Of a stretch of DNA of 32,179 nucleotides, positions 1 to 8,750 are shown in pieces (positions within the stretch are counted from its first letter, which is position 1; the number at the start of each line of letters is the position of its first letter). The position numbers and the translations under genes are program-made. The DNA comes from Bacteroidota bacterium. Its GTDB lineage: Bacteria; Bacteroidota; Ignavibacteria; Ignavibacteriales; Ignavibacteriaceae. The stretch covers positions 1 to 32,179 of the forward strand of contig JAEXTA010000076.1 in NCBI GenBank assembly GCA_023453665.1. The letters run 5' to 3'. The notes beneath the pieces are model-generated. The model worked only from the letters and a program-made list of their open reading frames with translations. It had not been told where the DNA came from and ran no database searches.

Positions 1-1
1 T

Positions 2-1234
2 AGTAATATAAATTACCGGTTGAGAGATTGGCTAATTTCGCGTCAAAGATTCTGGGGAACACCAATACCAATAATTCATTGTCCAAATTGCGGTGAAGTA
101 GCAGTTAGCGAAGACAAGTTGCCTGTCGAACTTCCTTACGAAGTTGAGTTTAAACCAACAGGAGAATCTCCGTTAACTTCAAATCAGAAGTTCATGAATG
201 TTAAGTGTCCTAAATGCGGCACTGATTCAAAACGTGATCCAGATACTATGGATACTTTTGTTGATTCATCATGGTATTATCTCAGGTATCTCAATCCCAA
301 GATTTCTGACAAAATGTTTGATGATACACTTGCAGAAAAATGGACTCCCGTCGATATGTATGTAGGTGGTGCCGAACACGCTGTTATGCATTTGTTGTAT
401 GCAAGATTCATTCATAAATTTTTGCGTGATATGAAAATGGTTAACAGTGATGAACCATTCCAGACACTTGTTCACCAGGGTACAATTACAAATGACGGCG
501 CCAAGATGTCGAAGTCAAAAGGAAATATTGTTAACCCCGATGAATTCACTGTAAAATTTGGCGCTGATGTTTTCAGACTTTACCTGATGTTTATGGGTCC
601 TTACGAGCTTGGCGGTGACTGGAGCGACAAAGGAATTTCAGGAACAGATAGATTCGTACAAAGGTCTTATGATATTTTTCTGAATCATAAAGATTTTAGT
701 AAGAACAACCCGGCGGACAAAAGGTATGATTTACAATCACTTAATGATATTGAGAAATCACTTTACAGAAAAGTAAATCAAACCATCAAAAAGTATGAAG
801 ATGAAATAAGCAATTTCAGATTCAATACGGCTATTGCTGCTATGATGGAATTGCTGAATGAAATAAAATCAATCGAGAGTTGCAGAGAACAAATTCGTAC
901 TTATGTCCTGGAACGATTTGCAGTAATGCTTGCATCTGTAGCACCACATCTTGGTGAGGAATGCTGGAACTTGTTGGGAAATGATAAATCGCTTTTTGAA
1001 AAACCTGTTTGGTTTGAATTTGATCCCGCTGCATTGATTGAAGATACTGTTAATATTGCTGTTCAGGTTAACGGCAAACTTCGTTCAACAATCAGTGTAG
1101 CAATGAACAGTGAACAGGATGCTGTTAAATCAGTTGTTTTCTCCGATGAGAAAGTAACAAAATTCACTGACGGCAAAACAATAGTGAAAGAGATATTTGT
1201 AAAGAATAAAATTTATAACATAGTAGTAAAGTAA
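2..1234 (+). CDS. leuS: Leucyl-tRNA synthetase, C-terminal half (5' end outside window)
   Basis: Charges tRNA(Leu) with leucine in the cytoplasm. The frame is open from the first complete codon, so this is a window truncation and not a broken gene; 410 residues are visible of the roughly 820-860 usual for the family. The visible part begins at the conserved RLRDWLISRQRFWGTPIP block of the class I catalytic core. Next come a zinc-ribbon-like pair (CPNCG, then CPKCG), the WYYLRYLNP region, and the KMSKS signature loop (GAKMSKSKGN, codons at about 503-517) needed for amino-acid activation. The helical anticodon-binding domain and a short C-terminal domain follow. The TTG at 20 is only an internal Leu codon. 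It is followed at once by the GxxExxY unit starting near 1243, so no ordinary terminator is visible. Family assignment is secure. Confidence 0.97.
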   Translation, partial: SNINYRLRDWLISRQRFWGTPIPIIHCPNCGEVAVSEDKLPVELPYEVEFKPTGESPLTSNQKFMNVKCPKCGTDSKRDPDTMDTFVDSSWYYLRYLNPKISDKMFDDTLAEKWTPVDMYVGGAEHAVMHLLYARFIHKFLRDMKMVNSDEPFQTLVHQGTITNDGAKMSKSKGNIVNPDEFTVKFGADVFRLYLMFMGPYELGGDWSDKGISGTDRFVQRSYDIFLNHKDFSKNNPADKRYDLQSLNDIEKSLYRKVNQTIKKYEDEISNFRFNTAIAAMMELLNEIKSIESCREQIRTYVLERFAVMLASVAPHLGEECWNLLGNDKSLFEKPVWFEFDPAALIEDTVNIAVQVNGKLRSTISVAMNSEQDAVKSVVFSDEKVTKFTDGKTIVKEIFVKNKIYNIVVK

Positions 1235-1242
1235 ACGCAATG

Positions 1243-1701
1243 GTACACTGAGCATTATGATTTTTATGATTCGCTATGATAAAAGACAACTTTCTATATT
1301 CTGATGTAACAGAGAAAATAATTAAAGCGTTTTATAATGTTTATAATAAGCTTGGATATGGATTTTTAGAAAAAGTTTATGAAAATGCTATGTTGATAGA
1401 GCTGCAGAGAATGAATTTAAAATGCGAAAGACAAAAACAAATTAAAGTAAATTATGATGAATATGAGATCGGTGAGTATTACGCAGATATAATTGTAAAT
1501 GATTGTGTTATTATTGAACTAAAAGCATCTGAAACATTAAGCCTTGAACACGAAGCACAACTTGTTAACTATTTAAAAGCAACAGATATAGAAGTTGGAT
1601 TACTTTTAAACTTTGGAAAAGAACCAAAAACAAAAAGACGTGTATTTACATCTGAATTCAAAAATCATAAAAGATCATAATGATCATAAAAATCAGTGTA
1701 C
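1243..1701 (+). mobile_element. Candidate single-gene GxxExxY element with terminal inverted repeats
   Basis: The left end gtacactga (1243-1251) is the exact inverse of tcagtgtac (1693-1701). Inside, cattatgat (1253-1261) plus ttttatgatt (1262-1271) pair with atcataatg (1674-1682) plus aatcataaaa (1663-1672) with small bulges, making an imperfect terminal stem of about 28 pairs. The GxxExxY reading frame fills nearly all the space between the ends, and its last codons lie in the right repeat. A second sequence with the same ends lies after serS (3032-3107). No transposase is encoded. That this is, or was, a mobile or intervening unit is inference. Confidence 0.45.
1276..1680 (+). CDS. GxxExxY protein (PD-(D/E)XK-like fold)
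   Basis: A 134-residue member of the GxxExxY family, whose name motif is visible as GFLEKVY (G29, E32, Y35) after an N-terminal helix. The second half has the PD-(D/E)XK-like arrangement YADIIVNDCVIIELKA (D71, E81, K83), followed by a QLVNYLKAT helix and the GLLLNFG strand typical of the family C-terminus. The family is common, often in several copies per genome in Bacteroidota and relatives; its role is not established, and nuclease activity is predicted only from the fold. The gene is inserted between leuS and serS inside inverted repeats, and the start and stop codons are within about 35 bp of the repeat ends. No clear Shine-Dalgarno site is visible. The protein is full length, so the gene may be functional. 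Confidence 0.9.
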   Translation: MIKDNFLYSDVTEKIIKAFYNVYNKLGYGFLEKVYENAMLIELQRMNLKCERQKQIKVNYDEYEIGEYYADIIVNDCVIIELKASETLSLEHEAQLVNYLKATDIEVGLLLNFGKEPKTKRRVFTSEFKNHKRS

Positions 1702-1739
1702 TATTTTTTCCTTAACGATAACCGGAGACCTTAATCAAA

Positions 1740-3017
1740 ATGTTAGACCTAAAATTTATCCGCGAGAATCCTGAACTAGTAAAACAAGGTATCATCAACA
1801 AAAATGAAAAGGACAGAGTTGATGAGATACTCGCCCTTGATGAGCAAAGAAGAAACTTCATCCTAAAGACCGATGAACTGAAAGCAAAACGCAACCAGGT
1901 AAGTGCACAAATTCCGCAAATGAAAAAAGCCGGACAGGATACAACTTCCGTGTTGGCTGAAATGAAAAAAGTTTCAGATGAAATAACTGAACTTGATTTA
2001 CAGCTAAAAGATGTTGAAGAAAAGTTAAATGATATCCTTATGTACATTCCCAATCTTCCACACTCAAGTGTACCTGTTGGAAAGTCTGCCGCGGATAATG
2101 TTGAAGTAAGACAATGGCTCCCAGAAGGATTTTCATTTAGTAAAGAAGAAAAAGTTTTGGACCATATTGAACTCGGTAAAAAATTAAAGATACTCGACTT
2201 TGAACGCGGTGCAAAAATTTCAGGTTCAGGTTTTCCGCTTTATCTTGGTAAAGGCGCAACACTTGAAAGAGCATTAATTAATTTTATGCTCGATCTTCAT
2301 CTTACACAACATGGTTACAGTGAAGTATTTCCGCCGTTCCTTGTTAACCGCGATTCAATGAAGGGAACCGGACAAATCCCAAAGATGGAAGAGGATATGT
2401 ACAACATTGAAAAAGACGGACTCTTCCCTATCCCGACTGCGGAAGTTCCTATTACAAATATTTATCGGAACGATATTCTAAGTGAGCAGGAATTGCCTCT
2501 TAAGTATGTTGGATATTCAGCATGTTTCAGACGTGAAGCCGGATCTTATGGAAAAGAATCAAAAGGATTCCTTCGCGTTCACCAGTTCAACAAAGTAGAA
2601 ATGGTTAAGTTTGTAAAACCTGAAACATCTTTTGATGAACTTGAACTTTTAGTAAAAGATGCGGAAGATGTTTTGCAGGCATTAAAAATACCATATAGGA
2701 TTTTAATGTTGTGTTCCGGTGATTTGAGTTTCTCTGCAGCAAAGTGTTATGATATTGAAACCTGGTCGCCTGCTGAAAACCGGTGGCTTGAAGCTTCATC
2801 ATGCAGCAACTTTGAAAATTTCCAGGCGCGAAGAGCAAACATTCGTTACAGGAATGAAGCAACAAAAAAACCTGAATTCGTTCATACACTTAACGGGTCA
2901 GGTTTAGCAACAAGCAGACTGATGGTTTCATTGCTTGAAAATTATCAGACTCCTGAAGGAAAAATAATTGTCCCAAAAGTACTTCAGAAGTACACCGGTT
3001 TTGAAATTATCGACTAA
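1740..3017 (+). CDS. serS: Seryl-tRNA synthetase
   Basis: Charges tRNA(Ser) (and tRNA(Sec) where present) with serine. The 425-residue length matches bacterial SerRS. Residues 1 to about 100 form the long antiparallel coiled coil that grips the tRNA (starting MLDLKFIRENPELVKQG). The class II catalytic domain follows, with motif 2 FRREAGSYGKESKG (R264, R265, E266) and motif 3 GSGLATSR (386-393). The start at 1740 is preceded by GGAG (1724-1727) with a 12-nt gap. The gene lies between two sequences sharing the same gtacactg ends, so its own upstream region is partly formed by the right end of the GxxExxY unit, including a T-run at 1704-1709. Assignment is secure. Confidence 0.97.
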   Translation: MLDLKFIRENPELVKQGIINKNEKDRVDEILALDEQRRNFILKTDELKAKRNQVSAQIPQMKKAGQDTTSVLAEMKKVSDEITELDLQLKDVEEKLNDILMYIPNLPHSSVPVGKSAADNVEVRQWLPEGFSFSKEEKVLDHIELGKKLKILDFERGAKISGSGFPLYLGKGATLERALINFMLDLHLTQHGYSEVFPPFLVNRDSMKGTGQIPKMEEDMYNIEKDGLFPIPTAEVPITNIYRNDILSEQELPLKYVGYSACFRREAGSYGKESKGFLRVHQFNKVEMVKFVKPETSFDELELLVKDAEDVLQALKIPYRILMLCSGDLSFSAAKCYDIETWSPAENRWLEASSCSNFENFQARRANIRYRNEATKKPEFVHTLNGSGLATSRLMVSLLENYQTPEGKIIVPKVLQKYTGFEIID

Positions 3018-3031
3018 TCAGAAAAAAAATA

Positions 3032-3107
3032 GTACACTGGTTTAATTTTTTAACTCTGATTTTTTCAGATCATACCTGATCTTATTCAATCATAAAAATC
3101 AGTGTAC
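3032..3107. repeat. Short inverted-repeat element sharing the ends of the GxxExxY unit
   Basis: This 76-bp intergenic segment starts with gtacactg (3032-3039) and ends with cagtgtac (3100-3107), a perfect 8-bp inverted repeat. Its last 19 bases, atcataaaaatcagtgtac (3089-3107), are identical to 1683-1701 at the right end of the GxxExxY unit. On the left, 3024-3039 is the exact reverse complement of 1694-1709. An internal hairpin, agatca/tgatct with a 4-base loop, occupies 3067-3082. It looks like a gene-less (MITE-like) relative of the longer unit, and could also act as a terminator for serS. Confidence 0.5.
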
Positions 3108-3128
3108 AATTCCTACTAATATTTATTA

Positions 3129-4877
3129 ATGAAAAACTTATATAAACTAAAAAAATATTTTGCCCGTTATAAATCAAAACTCCTTGGGGGATTTTTATTT
3201 ATTCTTTTATCAAATGCAGGAACTGTACTTCTCCCTATCCTTCTTAAAGATGCAATTAATGTTCTCGAAAAAGTTGCAACGACAAACGACCTGATATTTT
3301 ACGGCACCTGGATAATAATCACTTCATTAGTCGCTGGTATTTTCAGATTCCTGATTCGTCAAACTATTATAGTTGTTTCAAGAGAGATTGAATACGACCT
3401 TCGCCATGATTTCTGGGAACACATTCAGAAACTTCCGTTGAGATATTTTCAGAATAACTCTACAGGGAATATTATGGCGCATGCAACAAATGATATTAAC
3501 GCCGTAAGAACATTTCTCGGTCCCGCAGTAATGTACTCGACAGATACGTTGATAAGATTTTTAATGGTGATCGGAATAATGTTATCGATAGATGTCCGGC
3601 TAACTATCTATGCATTAATTCCTCTTCCGCTTTTATCGTATGGAGTTTTCAGAGTCGGAAAATTGATTCATGCCAAGTACACAAAAATCCAGGAGAAGTT
3701 TGCTGAACTGACAACCAAAGCACAGGAAAATTTTTCGGGAATAAGAGTTATCAAATCCTATGTTCGTGAAGATCATGAAATAAAAAAATTCAATGAGATG
3801 AGTCGTGACTATCTCGGAACAAATATGAACCTTGTGAGAGTACAGGCATTGATTATGCCTATACTCGTGCTTATAACCGGACTATCAATTATACTCGTTA
3901 TCTGGTTAGGCGGAACAGATGTGATTAATAAAACTCTTACACTTGGTGAGATGACCGCATTTATAATTTATCTCGGAATTCTTATCTGGCCTATGATCGC
4001 GTTCGGATGGGTAATTAATATTGTCCAGCAGGGCGAGGCAAGTATGAAAAGAATCAATAAAATATTTGCTGAACCATTTGAGATTCAGGATTCAGTATCA
4101 ACAAAGAAGGAAGTAAATGATATTAAAGGTGAAATAACTTTTAATAATGTTAGTTTCAGATACAGCGAAAGTCTTCTCGATGTTTTAAAGAATATCAATT
4201 TGAAAATCCCTGTTGGTTCAACCACAGCTATTATGGGTTACACTGGAGCGGGAAAAACTTCTTTCATTAATCTTATTCCCAGGTTGTATGATGTAACCGG
4301 CGGAGAATTGTTTATTGATGGTATCAATGTAAAAGATATTCCTGTTTCAATACTAAGAACAAAAATAGGTGTTGTTCAGCAGGAATCATTTTTATTTTCT
4401 GATACTGTTATGAATAATCTTTCTTATGGTTTAAGAAATGTCGATGAGGAAAGAATAAAAAATGTTTCATCAATAGCGCAGTTTGATAAAGATGTTGAAT
4501 CATTCCCGCAAGGTTACAGCACAATGGTTGGTGAACGTGGAATAACATTTTCCGGCGGACAAAAACAAAGAGCATCACTTGCAAGAGCCTTAGCTATCGA
4601 TCCTAAAATATTAATACTTGATGATTCATTCTCTGCAGTTGATACACATACTGAAGAAGAGATCTTGAAAAGTTTAAAGAAGTTTATGAAAGATCGTACA
4701 AGTATTATTATCAGTCATAGAATTTCCACTGTAAAAGATGCTGATAAAATTATTGTGCTATCAAACGGAACTATAAAAGAAGAAGGAACTCACGAACAGC
4801 TTGTAAACCTTGGCGGAATATATGCTGATCTCCATTTCAAACAATTACTTGAAAAAGAATTAGAAGAATTAAATTGA
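3129..4877 (+). CDS. ABC exporter half-transporter, degenerate-site subunit
   Basis: A 582-residue half-transporter with an N-terminal exporter membrane domain (six predicted helices, about residues 18-300) and a C-terminal ATPase domain. Walker A is GYTGAGKT (370-377), the signature is FSGGQKQ (474-480) and Walker B is LILDD (495-499). Asp499 stands where the catalytic Glu normally is, while the switch His in IIISHR is kept. This is the pattern of the degenerate subunit in heterodimeric exporters such as TM287/288 and BmrCD. The next gene, 9 bp downstream, carries the complementary features. The substrate (drug, lipid or peptide) cannot be told from sequence; MsbA-like lipid export is an alternative. 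Little Shine-Dalgarno signal is visible. Confidence 0.93.
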   Translation: MKNLYKLKKYFARYKSKLLGGFLFILLSNAGTVLLPILLKDAINVLEKVATTNDLIFYGTWIIITSLVAGIFRFLIRQTIIVVSREIEYDLRHDFWEHIQKLPLRYFQNNSTGNIMAHATNDINAVRTFLGPAVMYSTDTLIRFLMVIGIMLSIDVRLTIYALIPLPLLSYGVFRVGKLIHAKYTKIQEKFAELTTKAQENFSGIRVIKSYVREDHEIKKFNEMSRDYLGTNMNLVRVQALIMPILVLITGLSIILVIWLGGTDVINKTLTLGEMTAFIIYLGILIWPMIAFGWVINIVQQGEASMKRINKIFAEPFEIQDSVSTKKEVNDIKGEITFNNVSFRYSESLLDVLKNINLKIPVGSTTAIMGYTGAGKTSFINLIPRLYDVTGGELFIDGINVKDIPVSILRTKIGVVQQESFLFSDTVMNNLSYGLRNVDEERIKNVSSIAQFDKDVESFPQGYSTMVGERGITFSGGQKQRASLARALAIDPKILILDDSFSAVDTHTEEEILKSLKKFMKDRTSIIISHRISTVKDADKIIVLSNGTIKEEGTHEQLVNLGGIYADLHFKQLLEKELEELN

Positions 4878-4886
4878 TTTTAAGTT

Positions 4887-6680
4887 ATGGCTAACGATTA
4901 TAAAAACGATGATGAAGTATTAGGTAAGGCGTATGACTCGCGTTTGATGAAACGGTTGTTAGGTTACATCAAACCATATAAGAAGTATGTTATCTTTGCA
5001 ATATTTTTTAATGTGGTTGTGGCAGCGCTTGGACCACTGCGACCTTACCTTACAAAGATCGCCATTGATGATTACATTGCTCATTCCAACTACAAAGGAT
5101 TGTTGTATATAAGCATTGCGTTGTTTGCTTCACTTTTGTTCCAGGCGGCGATTCAATACTTCCTTACTTACTACACTCAATTACTCGGACAAAAAACTAT
5201 TTATGATTTACGCGCTCAGTTATTTTCACATACACAAAAACTTGCGTTAAAATATTTTGACAAAACCCCGATCGGCAGGCTTGTTACGCGTGTTACAAAT
5301 GATGTTGAATCACTCAATGAATTATTTTCATCCGGCATTGTAATGGTATTCAGCGATGTGTTTATCATTCTCTGGATACTTGGGTTTATGTTCTTTATGG
5401 ATATTCCCCTTTCGTTGGTTACGCTTTCTGTTTTGCCCGTTTTGATTTATGGAACGTTTCTGTTCAGGAAAAAAGTCCGTGAAAGTTACCGGGACGTAAG
5501 ACTTCACCTTGCAAGGCTGAATGCTTATATGCAGGAACATGTAACAGGTATGAATGTGGTTCAGATCTTTCACAAAGAAAAAGACGAACTGAAAAGATTT
5601 TCAGATATAAATAATGATTACAGGACTGCGAACATCAAATCAATTTTTTATTACGCAGTGTTTTTCCCCGGTGTGGAATTGTTAAGCTCGATTGCTTTTG
5701 CACTTATCATCTGGTATGGCGGCGGTGAGATAATTCAGGGCACACTAACGCTTGGTGTTCTGTTCGCGTTCATTCAATACACAGAAATGTTTTTCAGACC
5801 GATTAGAGATCTTTCTGAAAAGTACAACATTATGCAGACCGCAATGGCATCATCCGAAAGAATCTTTAAACTGCTTGATGATAAAACATTCATTAAAAAT
5901 CCTGATAGTCCTGTTACGCTGAATGGAGTTAAAGGTGGAATAGATTTTAAAAACGTCTGGTTCGCTTATAATGAAGAAGATTACGTTCTTAAAGATATTT
6001 CATTCAGCATAAAACCCGGTGAAACTGTTGCGATTGTTGGTCATACAGGTGCCGGCAAAACAAGTATTATAAATATACTTACAAGGTTTTATGACATCAG
6101 CAAAGGCTCAATTTTATTGGACGGAATTGATATCAGGAACTTAGACAAACGGGAATTAAGGAAATATATATCAATCGTACTTCAGGATGTTTTTATTTTT
6201 TCAGGGGATATAAAGAACAATATAAATCTCGGTAACGATGATATTCCTGAAGAAAGAATTATAGCTGCAGCAAAATATGTCGGCGCTGATAAATTCATTG
6301 AAACGCTTCCCGGCAAATATTCTGAAATAGTGAAAGAACGCGGCGCTACTTTAAGTGTGGGACAAAAACAATTAATATCATTTGCCCGCGCATTGGCTTT
6401 CGACCCGCGAATACTTATACTTGATGAAGCAACATCAAGTGTTGATACTGAAACAGAACAGCTTATTCAAAGAGCGATTGAAAAACTTTTAGTCGGAAGA
6501 ACTGCAATTGTTATTGCACATCGTCTCTCGACAATACAAAGCGCAGATAAAATAATCGTAATGCACAAAGGTGAATTGAGAGAAACAGGAACTCACCAGG
6601 AACTTCTTGCTAAACGGGGAATTTATTATAAATTGTATCAGCTTCAATATAAAGATCAGGAAATAACGAAAGCCGTTTAA
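4887..6680 (+). CDS. ABC exporter half-transporter, catalytic subunit
   Basis: A 597-residue partner of the preceding half-transporter: six-helix membrane domain (about residues 30-330) and ATPase domain with Walker A GHTGAGKT (385-392), Walker B LILDE (510-514) with the catalytic Glu514, and switch His in IVIAHR. Its signature is LSVGQ (489-493) rather than LSGGQ. In the head-to-tail dimer, this weak signature faces the Walker sites of the partner, whose Walker B Glu is Asp, so one composite site is degenerate and the other canonical. The two genes are 9 bp apart and surely co-transcribed. The protein is anchored in the inner membrane. The transported compound is unknown. Confidence 0.94.
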   Translation: MANDYKNDDEVLGKAYDSRLMKRLLGYIKPYKKYVIFAIFFNVVVAALGPLRPYLTKIAIDDYIAHSNYKGLLYISIALFASLLFQAAIQYFLTYYTQLLGQKTIYDLRAQLFSHTQKLALKYFDKTPIGRLVTRVTNDVESLNELFSSGIVMVFSDVFIILWILGFMFFMDIPLSLVTLSVLPVLIYGTFLFRKKVRESYRDVRLHLARLNAYMQEHVTGMNVVQIFHKEKDELKRFSDINNDYRTANIKSIFYYAVFFPGVELLSSIAFALIIWYGGGEIIQGTLTLGVLFAFIQYTEMFFRPIRDLSEKYNIMQTAMASSERIFKLLDDKTFIKNPDSPVTLNGVKGGIDFKNVWFAYNEEDYVLKDISFSIKPGETVAIVGHTGAGKTSIINILTRFYDISKGSILLDGIDIRNLDKRELRKYISIVLQDVFIFSGDIKNNINLGNDDIPEERIIAAAKYVGADKFIETLPGKYSEIVKERGATLSVGQKQLISFARALAFDPRILILDEATSSVDTETEQLIQRAIEKLLVGRTAIVIAHRLSTIQSADKIIVMHKGELRETGTHQELLAKRGIYYKLYQLQYKDQEITKAV

Positions 6681-6712
6681 TAATTCCATATTAATTGAGA
6701 GGAGAGCAATCA

Positions 6713-7744
6713 ATGGAAAAAGTCCGGTTCATGACGCTTGCCCGTCACATTATTGAAGGGGAAAAACTTCATCCTGAGGCAACGGGAGAATTATCAAAAC
6801 TGTTGTCCGATCTTTCGCTTGCTGCAAAGGTCATTTCACTGGAGGTGAACAAAGCAGGTTTGGTTGACATACTTGGATTCACCGGCGACAGCAATGTTCA
6901 CGGCGAACAGGTAAAAAAACTGGACATGTTTGCTCACGATATGATGTTCAGAGCGATGGATCATGGCGGACATCTTTGTGTGATGGCATCAGAAGAAGAA
7001 GAAGATATCATACACATTCCCGACAGGTTCAACATTGGTAAGTATGTTCTGCTTTTCGATCCGCTTGACGGTTCATCAAACATAGATGCTAACATAAGTA
7101 TCGGAACAATATTTTCAATTTATAAAAGAATAACTCCTGATGGTAAACCGGGAACTCTTGAAGATTGCCTTCAACAGGGAATGTACCAGGTTGCTGCCGG
7201 CTATGTTGTTTATGGTTCAAGTACCATTCTTGTTTACACTGCCGGTCATGGTGTTCATGGTTTTACACTCGATCCTTCATTTGGTGAATTCCTTCTTTCA
7301 CACCCCAATATGAAAACTCCCAAGAAATCCAAAATCTACAGTATCAATGAAGGAAATTATCTTTACTGGCATCCCGGTTTGAAAAAATATATTAAATATC
7401 TTCAGGAAGAAGATAAAGCAACGAGCAGACCATACTCATCAAGATACATCGGTTCGATGGTTGCTGATATTCACCGCAACCTTTTGTACGGCGGAATATT
7501 TATGTATCCTGCAGATTCCAGAAGTCCTCATGGAAAATTAAGACTGATGTATGAATGCAACCCGATGTCATTTATTGTTGAAGCTGCCGGCGGAAGAGCT
7601 TCAAACGGTAAGCAGAGAATACTTGAAGTTAAACCGACATCACTTCATCAGCGGACACCAATATTTATTGGCAGCGAAGATGATGTAAAAAAAGTTGAAG
7701 AGTTTATGGCAAAGGAAGAATTGGTTGAGCAGGGAGTGAAGTAA
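6713..7744 (+). CDS. fbp: Fructose-1,6-bisphosphatase, class I
   Basis: Hydrolyses fructose 1,6-bisphosphate to fructose 6-phosphate in gluconeogenesis (Mg2+-dependent, cytoplasmic). With the start at 6713 it is 343 residues, normal for class I. The metal-binding core DPLDGSSN is at 116-123, preceded by the acidic stretch ASEEEEDI. The active-site and substrate-binding segments YSSRYIGSMVADIHRNLLYG and GKLRLMYECNP follow. The in-frame TTG at 6695 was rejected because the Shine-Dalgarno run gagaggagag (6697-6706) would then lie inside the gene; it sits 6 nt before ATG 6713. The gene is 32 bp after the ABC exporter and may be co-transcribed, though no functional link is obvious. A strong terminator follows. 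Confidence 0.96.
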   Translation: MEKVRFMTLARHIIEGEKLHPEATGELSKLLSDLSLAAKVISLEVNKAGLVDILGFTGDSNVHGEQVKKLDMFAHDMMFRAMDHGGHLCVMASEEEEDIIHIPDRFNIGKYVLLFDPLDGSSNIDANISIGTIFSIYKRITPDGKPGTLEDCLQQGMYQVAAGYVVYGSSTILVYTAGHGVHGFTLDPSFGEFLLSHPNMKTPKKSKIYSINEGNYLYWHPGLKKYIKYLQEEDKATSRPYSSRYIGSMVADIHRNLLYGGIFMYPADSRSPHGKLRLMYECNPMSFIVEAAGGRASNGKQRILEVKPTSLHQRTPIFIGSEDDVKKVEEFMAKEELVEQGVK

Positions 7745-7784
7745 AAGAAGGCTGAACTAAGGAGATAAAAGTCAGAATTTATTT

Positions 7785-7810
7785 AACCCGCTTTATTGAG
7801 CGGGTTTTTT
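7785..7810 (+). terminator. Intrinsic terminator after fbp
   Basis: A perfect 8-bp stem, aacccgct (7785-7792) with agcgggtt (7799-7806) and loop ttattg, runs into a T-tract (7805-7810, then attttt). It lies 40 bp after the fbp stop and ends that transcription unit. Confidence 0.88.
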
Positions 7811-7989
7811 ATTTTTAGAAATATTTTTAATTGTTAGCTGACAATTTTTGTTATTCCCGTGTCAATTAATTTCTACAAAAATTTTACCCGAGTGTACACT
7901 TACTATTCAAACCCTTTCTTTACATCCTACCAATCAGGTTTTCGACCGGTATCATACTTGATAAAGCAGAAAAAATATCGGGAGGACAA
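7811..7989 (+). promoter_or_regulatory. Intergenic region upstream of the lipoprotein gene
   Basis: This gap between the fbp terminator and the next start holds an AT-rich inverted repeat, aattgt (7829-7834) with acaatt (7841-7846), which could be an operator or a hairpin. A good Shine-Dalgarno run, gggagga (7980-7986), sits just before ATG 7990. No convincing -10/-35 or -7/-33 pair was seen, but the promoter must be in this stretch because a terminator precedes it. Confidence 0.3.
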
Positions 7990-8730
7990 ATGAAAACTTT
8001 AATTAGCAATTCCAAATATCTGCCTGTTCTTTTCGCACTACTTTTTATTCAATGTCATGTACCGCCAAACGCGGTCATGAAACTTACTGCTGATTCACCT
8101 GAAACCAATTGGTATAAAGGAAAACAAATATTGACTATCGAAAATGAAATTGTCTCTATTCAATTATCTTTTGACAGAACCTCATCAGATAATTACCTTT
8201 TTGATGTTGATGTATTAAATACATCAGACTCTACGCTTCTTGTCGATCCGCAAAAGTTTTACTATAGTCTTATTGATCCAAAATCAAGAAAGAATCTTGT
8301 TATTGTCAATGCACGTGATCCTGAAGCTACAATTCTTGATCTTCAAAAAAAGTATGCGTTAAATCAAAGCCGTGTTGAAAGTGAGAAGATGTCTTACGCT
8401 TTCGGATATTTCCTTAACGCCGTAGGGCAAACTGCCGCTCTTGTTAAGGGTGATCGTGAAGCAAGTGAAAATTTTGATCAAAATTACCAGGATCTTGAAC
8501 GTGAAGAATTCCTTGACGATGTAAGAAATCAAAAAGTTGCGGAGTCTTTGGAATCAACTTCATATATATGGGAAATACTTGCTTTGAGAAAAACTACATT
8601 GAGAAAAAACGAAAGTATAAACGGAATTGTATTCTTCCCCGTAAATAAAGATGCAAAGACTCTTGAATTCTTTTTTCCTGTTGGCAGTTCAACATTAAAA
8701 ATTGATTTTAACCAGGAGAGGATACTGTAA
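7990..8730 (+). CDS. Putative lipoprotein of unknown function
   Basis: A 246-residue protein with a type II signal peptide: positively charged start, hydrophobic stretch LPVLFALLF and a lipobox ending at Cys22 (LFIQC), so it is probably lipidated and held in the membrane facing the periplasm. The mature part starts with a predicted beta-rich section (ILTIENEIVSIQLSF, YLFDVDVLNTSDSTLLVDP) resembling a small immunoglobulin-like or DUF4352-like fold. A helical insert (about 115-185) follows, and a final strand pair comes at FFPVGSSTLKIDF. I do not recognise a named family. It stands alone after a terminator and is convergent with the next gene. It has a strong Shine-Dalgarno site. Confidence 0.75.
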   Translation: MKTLISNSKYLPVLFALLFIQCHVPPNAVMKLTADSPETNWYKGKQILTIENEIVSIQLSFDRTSSDNYLFDVDVLNTSDSTLLVDPQKFYYSLIDPKSRKNLVIVNARDPEATILDLQKKYALNQSRVESEKMSYAFGYFLNAVGQTAALVKGDREASENFDQNYQDLEREEFLDDVRNQKVAESLESTSYIWEILALRKTTLRKNESINGIVFFPVNKDAKTLEFFFPVGSSTLKIDFNQERIL

Positions 8731-8750
8731 TATTCTGTTCTGACCTTAGT

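Noticed and set aside
269..475. Open frames antisense to leuS, uvrA, waaA and icd
   Set aside because: They lie opposite well-supported conserved genes and show no family motifs or start signals.
6695..6712. TTG start extending FBPase by six codons
   Set aside because: The strong Shine-Dalgarno run 6697-6706 lies inside that extension and is ideally spaced for ATG 6713.
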